Assembly (NCBI GenBank): GCA_033026295.1
Contig: CM065169.1
Location: 8,538,462 to 8,602,461 of the forward strand
DNA: 64,000 nt
Direction of reading: 5' to 3'
Origin: Channa striata
Taxonomy: Eukaryota; Chordata; Actinopteri; Anabantiformes; Channidae
Shown here: one piece after another, positions 12,593-24,453 of the stretch
Layout: every line of letters begins with the position of its first letter
Position numbering within the stretch: the first letter of the stretch is position 1
Position numbers and translations under genes: made by a program
Notes under the pieces: generated by a model
What the model was told of the DNA's origin: nothing
The model's database searches: none
Seen by the model: only the letters and a program-made list of their open reading frames with translations

Positions 12593-13473
12593 TCTTGTCT
12601 TTCAACCCACCGAGGCTCCTTTGACCTATTTGCTTAAATCCAAAAAGGTGACCCTTGATCATGCCATGGGACAATGAGATCACAAACAGACTTGGTGAAG
12701 CAAGAGGACTGAAAAACCCCCTCTGTTTCCCAGAACACGAATGGATGTCACATAAGTGCTCTCTAAATTTCCCTCACAGAAAAAAAGCTAAAAGAGCTAA
12801 ATAGAGCAAACAAGACAAAGGGGCCTGATATTAGAGCAGATGCTGCCTCAAAAGTTGATGTATTATAAGGACAAGTGTAAACTGGAGACAGTGTCAGTAG
12901 TTATGATGTATCCCACCACCCCTTTAAGGGGTTCTTGGCCCCACTTCGGAACCTACTTTTTTAAAATCAAATTGGCCACTTGTTTGCTTCCCACAACTTT
13001 TCATACCAATTATATTAGTAGGCTAGATTTTATTATATTTGAGTCCCATATTCTCGTCTGTTTGACAGAGCAGGCAAAATATTTACTGGTCAGTTTAAAA
13101 CATCACTAAATTATTTTTGACCTGTTCCCATTTTCGATTTGTTGTAGTAGATGGTTGTAATTGATAAAAAAGTTACTTGTACAACAGTATTTGCTTTATT
13201 AATTTGCAAAAGTAACAGCTACCTTAACTGATACTTGGCTCAGTCGTACCACGTGGTCATCACACGGGTTATTTTTATAGTTGACGTTCAATAATAAAAT
13301 TCCCTCCAGGTTTCCCGCCGGACCGCTTATCTGTGGGTACTTCCTATCCCACCCGCTTTTTCGCGTCGCTTCCGGGTGGTTGGTGAAGACGTTCAGCGAG
13401 CCGACGTTATTTCAACGCTGTAAACAAAAGTTAATTAACGGTTTAGCTTTACCGACACGTTTACCGAAAAGAC
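12593..13473. other. intergenic region and 5' leader of the NUFIP2-like gene
   Basis: No coding exon is seen. The final 150 bases (13310-13473) are CpG-rich and probably contain the promoter and 5' UTR of the gene starting at 13474. Confidence 0.4.
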
Positions 13474-16183
13474 ATGCATATCAAAACAGGTGAGTTAACA
13501 GAACGATTCGACTCATGTGATCGAGATTCCTTCAGAATAAATGTGTTTTTTGTTGTTTTGCCACGGTGTTAGCATCTGTGCTAGTGGTATCGATAGCAGC
13601 CTGCTCGCCGCTTTGAATGGGGGTTACGAAACTTTGACTTCGGCTAACCCGCTAGCTAGCGGCAAATTTGTCGAAATTGTACAAAATGAAGCCACGTCGT
13701 CGACGAAGACCGTTGTGGACACGACGTTAGTGGATCCCACGGACCATGGAGGAGCCGCAGAATCCCAAGACCGTCGAGTTTTAGTCTCCGCGCCATGACG
13801 GTGCTAATTAAAGTTTGCTAACACCGGTGACTGCGTGTAGCCTTTTAGCTGAAATAACGTTAGCTGCCAGCATCACATGACTTATTTCAATCATAATTTG
13901 CTCCACCTGAAGATGTACTTAAAAAACAATAAGTTATGTTAAGTTAGTTAGAGGATGGGCAGTCGGCTAGTTTCTCGAAATTTCTGTCACGGGTGAGAAA
14001 ACATGCTGCGGGACTAGTTCTAAGGTGGCGTTCGGGAGCGAGTACGTTGTTTAGGCCGGGGTTCCTCATTAGCTTTATTGGTGGTAATTTGTGCCGCGTC
14101 GAAATGGCTGATTTGTTTGTGAATTTTATCATGAATAAGTATATATATATTTCTATCGTCATTTACATTAAACGTCTTGAAGAGGAGAAATGTAGCCAGT
14201 TTGAGAATCTTTAAATAAGGATCCTTAACGTTTGAAAATTGAACAATGGGAAATGGTAAAAATGAGCCATTGATGTTTATTTTTATTTATTGGTTCAATT
14301 TATTCGCATTATTGTATGAGGATTATGGCACATGAGAGGAAAGTATAACCTTTGTAATATGCCGTTTTACTTATTTGCAGAACACGCAAGTCATGTTTGA
14401 ATTCATGTGTTCCATGGTCTTTAGTTGTTTTTCCACCCAACTTGGCAAGCAGGCATCAGTACTGGGAACTGTTCTGCCTGAACTCAAACAGTTAAGTCAC
14501 GTTAAAATGTGTCATCACCCTTGGTGTGCAAAGGTCAGGTATGAAGTGAAGAATATTCTAGTCTGAAGGCCTATTTGTACACAAACACACCCTGCTTACA
14601 TTTTATTGTTGCATTAGGCAACACAGAAAATAATAACTTACTGTTGAGGTTTGTTAAGGTTTAACGAAAATGTTACTGTTCTGCAATCATTAATGTAGGT
14701 AAGTCTTGTCTGTGGTAAGTGCGATAAGTCTACATTAGTATATTTAAACAAGTATGACAGCAGCAGATGTATGACTGGAATATTCACATCTCTGTTCCAG
14801 GTACATGGGAAGCCAGTAACACTGTGTGTGAACCAGATACCCTGTGTGACCCAGCAGTCCTTGTTTCAACCACCAACTCAGAGCCACACATTCGCAACCG
14901 CCGCCTGTCTCCTGGCTCAGGAAACTGTGGAGGTGGTGGGGGTGGAGGCTGCATCTCTGGAAGTGACCAGCAGTCCCGGCAGCTTTCACCTGAGGGCGAC
15001 CTGATTGGACCCGGTCACACGCACGGCTTGACCTTCCGCAGAGAAAAAGAACGTAAGGGTCAGCAACACAAAGGGCGCAGCCTCCGTAGGGAAAGTCAGA
15101 AGGGGCTCGGCCGAGTTGGCGAGCGTCCACAAAAGGTTAACCAAAAGGAGAGGTGGGTGGAGGACAGTTTGTTACTGCTCAAGCCCCCACCTGCCTTTCC
15201 AGTGCAGGACAGCCCTGCCAAGCTGCAGCCTGCTGTCAGCTACGCTTCCAAGGTGAAGGCAGGTGCAGGAAGCGGAGCACTGGAAGAAGACCGGCCTGCT
15301 ATTGGTGTGCTGCTACAGAACCAGTGGGGTCTCAGTTTCATCAGTGAGGCGAGGCCAGCCACAGAGGGCTCCAGCCCTAGCTTTACTGCCAACACCCTCC
15401 CACCTCAGCACATAGACGCTCAACAGTCAGATGTACAGACCAACACAGTTCTCACAATCCAGCCCCATGAAGAAACGTCTATTCCTGTTGCTATCTCCAT
15501 TACCCCCTCCGCATGCCCAGAGGATGATGAGAGCAACGGGAAGCTGCTGCTTAGCTGTCGCCATCTAGTGGAGGCTTTCAACTATCACAATAGAGGTGAG
15601 AACTAAAACCAAGCTCCCAGCCAGATTATATGCTTTATTTTGTGAAGGTTATAAATGTCAGTGCTCTGTCTCTAACAGTGATCTTGTATTTTCTCTGCAG
15701 AATGGAATGCTATTTGTACCAGGCAGAAAAAAGGTGAGCGATTTAGGGACCTGGTTTAGTGTTGTCACATTGACAAAAACCTCTAATTCATGGAAGTTTA
15801 AAGAAAATGTTTTGACAGTTTTTTTTTGTTTGTTTGTTTTGGACTGTTATTAGTCATTTTTACTGTTTCACTAATTCTTACTGTGTTTGTAACTCAGCTT
15901 ATTTAGTTGTTGTTCCCTATTTGTATTGTTCTGCATTGTGATAAAAGTAGAAATTTAAGAAACCTAAACCTTAATTTGTGTGGTGCCCAGCTCGGACATG
16001 ATTGAAGAGTAGCCTTTTTTAAACAGTGAGAGACTTAAACGAAGAATTTGTGTGACAGGAGGCATTTTGTTTTAGGTGACAATTGTATGTTACTGATCTG
16101 CCTTTTGATGTCATTTTGCTTTCTGTTCTTCAGATCCAAAATGGGTGGTCTGGTATAAGGATGCCCAGGAGCACCCGGCCTAG
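13474..16183 (+). CDS. nufip2-like: NUFIP2-like protein (FMRP-interacting, short form)
   Basis: Inferred exons are 13474-13489, 14801-15595, 15701-15733 and 16134-16183, giving 297 residues. Four blocks match human NUFIP2 in order. These are a Trp/Ser-hydrophobic segment with KPPPAFPVQDSPAKLQP, SYASKVK, the block VLLQNQWGLSFISE (human FQNQWGLSFINE), and a C-terminal helix region with VEAFNYH and RQKKDPKWVVWYKDA (human NLQKQDPKRIITYNEA). NUFIP2 is an RNA-binding, stress-granule associated partner of FMRP. This protein is less than half the human length (about 695 residues) and lacks the long His/Gln-rich N-terminus, so it is either a shortened paralogue or has unseen 5' exons. A Gly run (GGGGGGG) sits near residue 50. 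The first exon (MHIKT) is chosen by ATG, donor and phase fit and is the weakest part. Confidence 0.75.
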
Positions 16184-16980
16184 CAGTGTGAGAAGTGCAA
16201 AGTATATGTAAACACAATACACACCTACACGCACATGAAAACATGTAAAGTCGGACAACTTTTGAGTCTCCTTCACACACACTGCACTCAGGATGATGTC
16301 TTCACGCAAAGCCACACTGAGACACTTTGGACTAACTCCTTTGAGATCTTACAGCAATGGACTTTTTTAACGCCTTACAGAAAGCCTGCCTTAATTAATC
16401 AGACCTATTTTGAACGTTTCCCATTACCATTTTAGCTTGTATGTGTAGAGCTGGTCTTTTTTTTTTTTTTTTAATCTCTGAGGAGCTGTAATTTAACTAT
16501 TTGTTCCCCATTTGGAAGCTGCAGTTTTATCAGACCTTTCTTCTGTCCTCTGTAAAGCGAGTGGTCAATCAAGCACTTTGTTAAAAAAAAAAATCTGTCA
16601 TGACCAGTCCTTGTGTGCAAGAAACCCTCACCAGAGTGATTTATCCCCCATTGTCAATTTGAAGCAGTATGTCTTGTACTTGCTTGAGTTTTATGGTTTC
16701 TGTATGCGGAGAACATCTGTATTCATGTGTTCGGTTTACAGAAGGGTGTTCAAAGGCACAGTAGAGTTCACCCTTTACCCATGTCAGATCTTAATGCTGT
16801 GTTCCTTGGGTTTTATTTGGTTCTTTAATCTGGTGAATGTAATACATCTCACCATGTTCATTGTTGATTTTTGAAAAGACAATTTAACGAAATAAATGTA
16901 CACTGGAGAAGGAGGGGGAATGTAAGTAAACAGTATTGCTTAATAAATGAATAAACTTGACAAGTTCAATGTTAAACCTT
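16184..16980 (+). other. 3' UTR of the NUFIP2-like gene
   Basis: It runs from TAG at 16181-16183 to two AATAAA signals (16942-16947 and 16950-16955). A further possible AATAAA occurs near 16890. The end lies within about 30 bases of the likely osgep poly(A) signal on the other strand, so these transcripts probably meet or overlap tail to tail. Confidence 0.55.
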
Positions 16981-17729
16981 TTTATTTGTACAGATTTCAG
17001 ATTTACATTCTCTTTTCTGGTAACACTTTCCTCACCAGTTCATAACACATCAGTGATGTTAGTGGATGTTAAAGGCTGTGTGTGCCCTTTACATGCCCTT
17101 AGGTTATAGTAAGACATGAAAAGACTGTCCTAATGGTTATTGTGTCAGTTGGAACAACATCAACAGCTTTTTAATGTACAATGCAAAGCCACCTGGAAAA
17201 AAATCTTTTCAAACAAACAGTTGGGGTTTTATAGATTGTAATATTATGGAGTGTGTGGATAAAATTTTTGTGATTTAAAGATCAATTTATACAAGTTTTT
17301 GCAGCCTTAGAATGAAGTTAAGCCATCTGAAAATCTGTCAACAAATATCAAAGTTAACTCTTAGAGCTGCAAAGGTTCATCTGTTTTTTTTTTTATACAC
17401 ATTTTTTAAAAAACATCTTGCCTGTGGTTCAATGGTTAACATTTTATAGTTTTTGCATGACTTGAGTATATCTGGCTTTAAAACACAATACCTATTAGTA
17501 CAAGCATCCTATTGTTTTTAGTGCTTTTGTGTTTGCTAAAAAAATCTAGATTACCACCAGACTTGACCTGTAAACGAGTAAATTACAGAGGGACCAGACA
17601 CTGGACAGCATCTAGCTATCTTTACAGCAAACTACTCTTGAAAATAAAGTATCCAATTCAGAGGCCAGATGTACAACACCCCACCTGTGATGACAGACCT
17701 GCTGCAACAGCATGTTCAGCACTAAGATA
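16981..17729 (-). other. 3' UTR of osgep
   Basis: TTTATT at 16981-16986 (AATAAA on the minus strand) is the most likely poly(A) signal for osgep. The 740-base stretch between it and the osgep stop shows no other gene. Confidence 0.45.
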
Positions 17730-20700
17730 TCAGTCTCTCCACGTCACTTCCACTTCATCTGTTCTGTACCTACAACAGGACAAATGTTGACGACATTAAC
17801 AGATATCAAAGAACACCAGTGCTGCTAGTTAGCCTTGTAATATCTACCTTTGTGTAATCCATGAGTCTTCAAGCTCTGTCACCTGACCAGACCGAAACAT
17901 CTCCCAGCCAGCTTGAGCAATCATTGCTCCGTTGTCTATGCAGAATCTATGGCACAAAGAGAACTGTTATCTAGACTAAACCTGACTATCTATGATTTGA
18001 TCAGACTAAAATCAAAGACTGTTTTTAGAAGTCAATAGTAAAGGCATGTGATGATGGCACACATTCACAAAGATTGTTGATCTGAACCCCATATGGAAAC
18101 TTCCCTATTGTGAGACAAATTAAGGTTTGTCTCATCTTATAAAATGGTGAAATTATATAGTAAAGCATAGTTGTGGTGTTCACACCTTGTCTTGAGAACA
18201 TTAACATTTGAATAGGTTTTTCTTGGTAAACACTGAAAGATTGTGAAAGACCCACATAACATCAGTTCTAGTAAAAAGGAGTTTATAGTGCTAAACAGGC
18301 TTCTGGTGCATACCCTCACCATTAAATGCTGTATTAAAAAGCAAGACCAATTCATTTGTTTATGATGCACATTACACCAAAGACATGATGCAATGTGCAG
18401 CAATATCGTGTTTAAGGTGCAAAGGCTGATCAGTGGGTTTAATTTTTTTTCAGGGTTTTCCACTGTGATCAATGTTTGTGCATGCATTAACGTATCTAAA
18501 AGCTAAAAATACACATTTGTCATATTATCTTTTGATCTTAAACTTACAGTGCTGTTTTAATACTTGTAGAGGGGGCAGTATGTTGCATGTAAATAGTCTT
18601 AAAGGGGTTTTAGTCCTTTTCAAGAGTGTAAATGGAAGTGATGTGCTTGGTGTGGATGGAGTGGTTTTACCGTTCATCTGTGGCGAACAACTTGGCTCCT
18701 CGCTCTTCACACATCACCCCCATCATCTCCTGCAGGCGCAAGTTACCTGCAAACAAAACAAGAGGTCATCTTACTAAACGTTGGACTCAACAAACGTTGG
18801 ACTAAACAGACAAATCATCTGTTGAAAAAAAGACTTTCAGTGACTAATGGAGTAGCTTTAAAGGGGCAGATATGCTATATTATATATTGATGCATGCTCT
18901 TAGTCTGGACAAGTTGAAGTGACTGATACATTCCAGCGAGTGTTATTTACAATCGCCATAACACTGTATACAGGGAAGTAGGTTGATGCTTTTCATTTTA
19001 TTATAATCACATATCGCTACGAAAGAAAAAGAGAAACAAAAGTTAGACCCAAAAACCGTGTGGGAAAAGTCTCATTACTATCAAGTCCAAATAGTCCAGT
19101 GTAGCGGACTTAAACATTAGCCATAAACCCTAGTGAAGGATGAAGTCAGAGTAGAAATGGGGGAATTTATCAACCATTTGCCTTCTATGGTTTGATATTT
19201 CACAATATGAATTTTTTTTTTTCCCCAATATGAACATTCACTTTCTTCTTCTAGTAAAAACAGTGAGAAATTTGTGCATAGCTGCTAATCTAAAAAAATC
19301 TCTGCACAGTTCAGGAGTTAAAATTGTTTGAACTCTCATTTTGGTTTCCATAGGAGAAAATAGGCTGACTGCGTTTCTTTAGATCTTTCCTTTTATTATT
19401 CATTTCTAATGTACTTACAGCCAACACCCCCAACAATGAGGACCTCTTGGGAGCCACAATGAGCCATGGCCCTCTCCGTGATCTCCACCAGCATGGAAAA
19501 TACAGTCTCCTACAAGGAGGGAGGGCATTAGTGCTGAGTAATAGTGGCAAAACGAAAAAAATAATAGTAAATTGAGCAAATACTACAAGGAGTGAACTAA
19601 TAGAGAAATACAGATCATAAAAAAGGGCTAAAGTCTGTCTATTAATACTTTTTAACATGGCTGGTATAAGAGTTTACTGTCAAACTAGACCAACTAAGTA
19701 TAATGCTTCTGACCTGCAGAGAGAAACACAGATCCTCCGCTGTACATTGACCAGAGCTCAGCATCTTATGAGCAGCTTCCTATGAAAAATAATATTACAT
19801 TTAATGTGGATTACAGGAAACTAACAGTTAACACCAGTGGTGGGCATCAAACATTAACATGCTTTTGAGTATGCAAATAAGCTGCACATGAACATACGTT
19901 ACTGCATCTATATTGGGTCAAATAGACAGCTACTTACCTCAATGAAAGATAAAATCCCAGAAAATGAAACATCCATTCCTTTAACTGTATAAGGCAGTTC
20001 AACATACTGACTTCCTCTAACAGCGTGGAGAAGAAGACACACGAATATTAAATCATAATTAGCCCACTGAATCTTAAGGTTGTAGCAGATACTGTTACTG
20101 TATTTTTAAATGTACCATCACTTACTTCTTAGCCATCTGCTCTATGTTGTAGCCTGGACTGGGGTCATTGGAAACCTGGAGGAACACAGATCTCTCAGAT
20201 AAAGTGAATGGCAAACAATGATTATAAATGGAGACAAAACAACACACACCTTAATAACTCTTGCAAACCTATCCAAACAGTTACCAACTGCGATGTCAAT
20301 GGTCTCCCCAAATATTCTGTACCGCCGTTCTGAGTATGCAATAACCTGCACATGAACAAATGGACTTGTGAATTTATACTTGTGTGTAATCAACTACTTG
20401 ACAACTTGTAAAGTCAGTGTGGAGTTACAAAACAGCTCTATTTCAGGAGTTGAGACCTGCATACAAACCTGTGTGTTCCCACCACTAACATAAAGAACAG
20501 TGGGGTTGTTGGCTTTGGTGATGAGTCGGCCCATCTCAATATGTCCTATACAGTGGTTAACTCCTAGGAGCGGCTTCCCCCAGAGCTGGGCCACTGTACG
20601 GGCCACAAGAGCCACCGTCACCAAGGGGGCACCCATACCGGGACCTAAAGAAAACAAAAAAATAACCACAGCTAAGTGCAACTACCCGAGTTGAGGTGAT

Positions 20701-21165
20701 AAGGATACACAGATTTAACTTTATTTGAAATTCCTCTGATCCTTCATTTAATTGAAAACAGTTTGGATCCTGATGTATGGCAACTTGTTCTGACCTTTGG
20801 TGTACGCCACACAGTCAATGTCTGCAGGCTTCAGTCCTGCTTGCTCCAGCGCTTCCTTCAGGACAGTCAGTATGACAGCACGATGGTGCCTTGCTGTGTC
20901 ACTTGGCATGAACCCTAGCAAAGGGGGTTGGGGGTTTATTAATTATGTAATATTAACAATATAATTTTAACATCATTTATTGCAAGCTTGTTATACTTTT
21001 TACCAGTAAAGTGAAGGTGCCAACAATGTTTTAGTAGAAATCTGACTTGCCTTGACCAGGAGGTGTTATGTAGGTCCGTCTAGGATTGGAAAGTACTTCA
21101 CCATCCCTAATAATTCCTATACCAATTTTATTGGCACTGCCTTCAAACCCAATTACTACAGTCAT
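17730..21165 (-). CDS. osgep: OSGEP / Kae1, tRNA N6-threonylcarbamoyltransferase catalytic subunit
   Basis: Eleven coding exons on the minus strand: 21051-21165, 20795-20914, 20469-20644, 20250-20345, 20126-20175, 19938-20016, 19714-19779, 19419-19509, 18671-18746, 17848-17946 and 17730-17769. They sum to 1008 nt, 335 residues, exactly the human length. The protein starts MTVVIGFEGSANKIG and ends RYRTDEVEVTWRD. The ASKHA metal-binding His pair is in VNHCIGHIEMG (about 109 and 113), the glycine-rich VSGGNTQ follows, and the metal-binding Asp is in FCIDNGAM (about 294). It is the catalytic subunit of the KEOPS complex, which transfers threonylcarbamoyl to A37 of ANN-decoding tRNAs. The first intron uses a GC donor (CAAG/GCAAGT). 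The gene is intact and divergent from apex1, the same arrangement as in mammals. Confidence 0.96.
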
Positions 21166-21894
21166 GGCAGCTGAAAAACAAAACAAAAAAAGTTTAAGGA
21201 ATGAGAACAACTATGTTCAGTCTGGTACAGTCTGTCTTTGCATTGAACAGTACAATGTCTGTTTAAATGAGTGTATTTTTTTCTTTAGTTATTTTATCTT
21301 TCTTCTGGAAACCATTTCTACCAAGGTACAAATAAGTGAAATATGACACAAAAATAAATATTATAAATATTGTCTCAACCGATATATTTATATTTCTTAC
21401 ACAATACTTTAAAAATAGTTACCTAATGCCACGTGGAGACAAAGGATGTAAGGGTTTAGGCCCCTGCCTTCTTCCAAATTAATCAGTAATAGTAAGGTAA
21501 ACCCTTCAACATGAATTTTTGGTCATCACATAATTATATTGTAGTTAATAAATAGAATTTTAATTTAAATCTATATAGGCATATAGCAAATGCATGACAC
21601 GAGAGGAAAAATGTCCCCGTTGTTTCCCCCCCAAAGCTGAACCCTTTGACGTCATGAAGCCGTGGTACAATGCAATGTGAGTCTTGCTTTGAACTACAGT
21701 AGCACAGAGGCTAACACAACAAGCACTTATCAATAATTCATGCATGATAATCTTAATTCCCACCGTAAGATTTCTCCAAACATTTGAATAGCTCCATACT
21801 TATAGATCCCATTCCCACTGATCATTCTTTATTTGATCTCTTGCCCCTCAGAAACTCTATGCATGCCTTTTCTTGGTCTAAAAATGAACATGTG

Positions 21895-22085
21895 TATATA
21901 TCCATATATGGATAAATATCCATATATATCCAATAAATATCCATATATGGATAAATATCCATATGGATACATATCCATATATATCCATATATGGATAAAT
22001 ATCCATATATATCCAATATATATCCATATATGGATAAATATCCATATATGGATATTTATCCATATATATATATATCCATATATTA
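21895..22085. repeat. palindromic ATATCC/GGATAT satellite-like array
   Basis: About 190 bases built almost only from TATCCATATATGGATA blocks and shorter relatives (atatccatatatatcc), with irregular spacing. Most units are self-complementary, so the array can fold into many hairpins or a cruciform on either strand. Long open frames rich in Ile/Tyr/Asp on both strands are by-products of the repeat and not genes. Confidence 0.9.
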
Positions 22086-22984
22086 TTGTCAAAACTAATT
22101 AAATGCTATGTTAAAAGTTAACTTTCATTCTCATAAATTTCAACTTTTAGAGGACAAAAACGTGTCACAATATTGAACAAACTTTCCAAACTCTCTAGTT
22201 ATTAGCTGGAATCATTTATGACTCTACCTAATTACGCATACATTTGAAAAGCTTCTTTTAATTTCGTCATGTATTCCCGGCAGAAATTTGACACCTACCA
22301 TTTTACTTTTGGATTATTTAACGTAAACTCAGGTGAGCATCCTGTTGCTTTGTGAAGTTGTGGTGGTAGGCATTTAAATTCCAAACATTTTAAGTCTCCT
22401 TTTAGGGGACAAACACAGACATTTGTCCACAGCGACACATATTTAACTTGCACACTGCCAGACAACAGTGACATTCACACGTTAAACCAACGTTACCAAA
22501 AACCAAAATGAAATATCCTGTAAAAGTTTGTTAGCTGGAAAGCTAGCTGCTACGTTAGCACTAACTAACACTGTCTCCCCCAAAACCAGTTTAAATGGCC
22601 TAACGTTGTGCGCCAACAAAATTTGCATACCGACCTTTTTACCTTGCTTCGCCATTAAAACGAAATTATTTTTTATAACTTAATTGCCAAGACCAATTTT
22701 GCAAACCAACTAACCTCTTCACAAGCAGCTCGCAGGACCCAAACACTGACACCCCTAAAGTTCGCCACTTTAAACACCTTGGTCTTACTTATATTTTATC
22801 AAATTCTTGCTTTTATAATATAATGTGCGTCACAGCAGTTATTTTTTATACTTTTGTTATTTTTTAAACGGAAGGATCAGAAAATGGGAAAGGGATAAAA
22901 ATATGATTTTTTTTTATTTCTTTTCTTTCAGGCAAAGCTTTAGGCAGCCATTAACCACAACCGCACGTGGTCAAAAGTCTTTGC

Positions 22985-23042
22985 TGTGTGTGTGTGTGTG
23001 TGTCTGTATATGCGTGTGTATATGCGTGTGTGTGTGGGGGGG
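22985..23042 (+). repeat. TG microsatellite with G run
   Basis: An interrupted (TG)n tract (tgtgtgtgtg, tatgcgtgtg) ending in nine consecutive G. Confidence 0.9.
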
Positions 23043-24453
23043 GAGTGACTGAGAAGCAGCATTGCTCTGTTCGTTGCATCCTGTTTTGAAAGTAAGATTA
23101 TTTGCATCTCTTTTACCTAATACGTAGCTGCTTGAAAATAGATTAATATAGTTGTTTGGTGGAATTTGCATTTGTTGTTGACGGGAAAAACTTGTGAAGG
23201 ACGTAAAGTTGCTGGTTGGTGATTCTTCATTGATTCTCAGCGCAGGCCGTTTGCTGCTGGCTTTGTGCTCTTTGTCACAGAGGGGAAGCTAGCGTTAGCA
23301 TAGCTTATTAGCTACTAAACCTGTTGTGTAACACGAAAAAGATGCAAACGAGCTTTTGTTGTTGGTCGTTTTTACATAGATGCTGGTAGTCTCGCAAACA
23401 GCGGGGGACGAATTCATTCCTATTTAGCATTTCGTGTGCTTGGGTGTTTTCAAGATGTGCACAAATATATACGCTTCCCCTTTGATTTATGTTATTAAAG
23501 CTGTTATCTAGCGTTATGTTATCCAAAAGTCCGTTTGCCTAAGCCAGACAGCCAAACAGCACTTGTAAAAGTAAAACGCCATCATGAATATTGGGCTTCT
23601 TGGATCTTCATAAGTTCAGCTAAACATCAATTTCTTGCAAAGGCATCGTGGCTCTCGCAACTTCCGATAGGCCGATACTGATGCTACTTGATATGCGAAG
23701 ACGTTGAAGTTAAGATATTTGCAACTCAGTAAATATTTAAATTTTTTTCGTCACAACAATTGGACAGACGACTTGAGGAAAAAATATTTAATAATTTTCA
23801 ACCAGAAGACTGATTATTACAAGATATCTGAAGATGTCAGCTGATTGCATATACGAGTATTATTTTGTTTATGTAACATTTAGAAAGGTGTATTTGTTGT
23901 ATCGTTATTGATTCGTAATAATTGGTAACATCAAAAAGGCTCCTTTAAGCAGTACATGGTGTAAAAATGGGAAATGTATAGTTTTTTTTAATGATTGTGT
24001 AAAGATATGTTGATGACTAGAAAACAGTGTTAAACTTAAATAAATACAACTTTCCCTCTTAATACAAATGTCAATTTTAGCTTCTGAGAACCCAAAGTAA
24101 CATCTGTAAATTGCTTTTTTTTGTTTGACCTTTCAAATCTGGAAAGGAACAAGGAAATGTATACAGTGATACAGAACAGCAAACGCCACTTTTCAGCAAC
24201 TACAAATGGCAAATGTTTCCTTAAACACAGTAACCACTTTTTAATTAATTTCCACTGACAGAATAACACCACACTTTCTCTGGCCTTAAAAAACATGGTT
24301 GTTTTATTAAAACAAACTTGTGTTATAACAGTTGACTATGTATTTTGAAATGAGATCACTTAAAATCTTTTTTTTTTTTTAGCGGCGCGTGTGCTGTTGT
24401 GTGTGCGTGTTGTGTGTGTGCGAGGTTTGTTTGCAGTCAGAGTGAGTTCAAGT

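Larger units (their letters stand above)
21166..24453. promoter_or_regulatory. osgep/apex1 divergent intergenic region
   Basis: 3.3 kb separate the two start codons. A promoter near 22.7-23.3 kb is plausible, because it is the only clearly CpG-richer part and is flanked by AT-rich DNA. Mammalian OSGEP and APEX1 share a divergent promoter, so common regulation is expected but not shown here. 5' UTR exons for both genes must lie inside and were not resolved. It also contains the ATCC palindromic repeat at 21895-22085 and a TG microsatellite. Confidence 0.5.

Noticed and set aside
14375..14566. Additional exon of the NUFIP2-like gene after the acceptor near 14380
   Set aside because: In the phase set by exon 1 it hits TGA within seven codons, whereas joining exon 1 directly to 14801 stays open and matches the family.
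21822..22102. Open frames on both strands rich in Ile/Tyr/Asp/Met
   Set aside because: They are translations of the ATATCC palindromic repeat. The same residue pattern appears on both strands and in overlapping frames.
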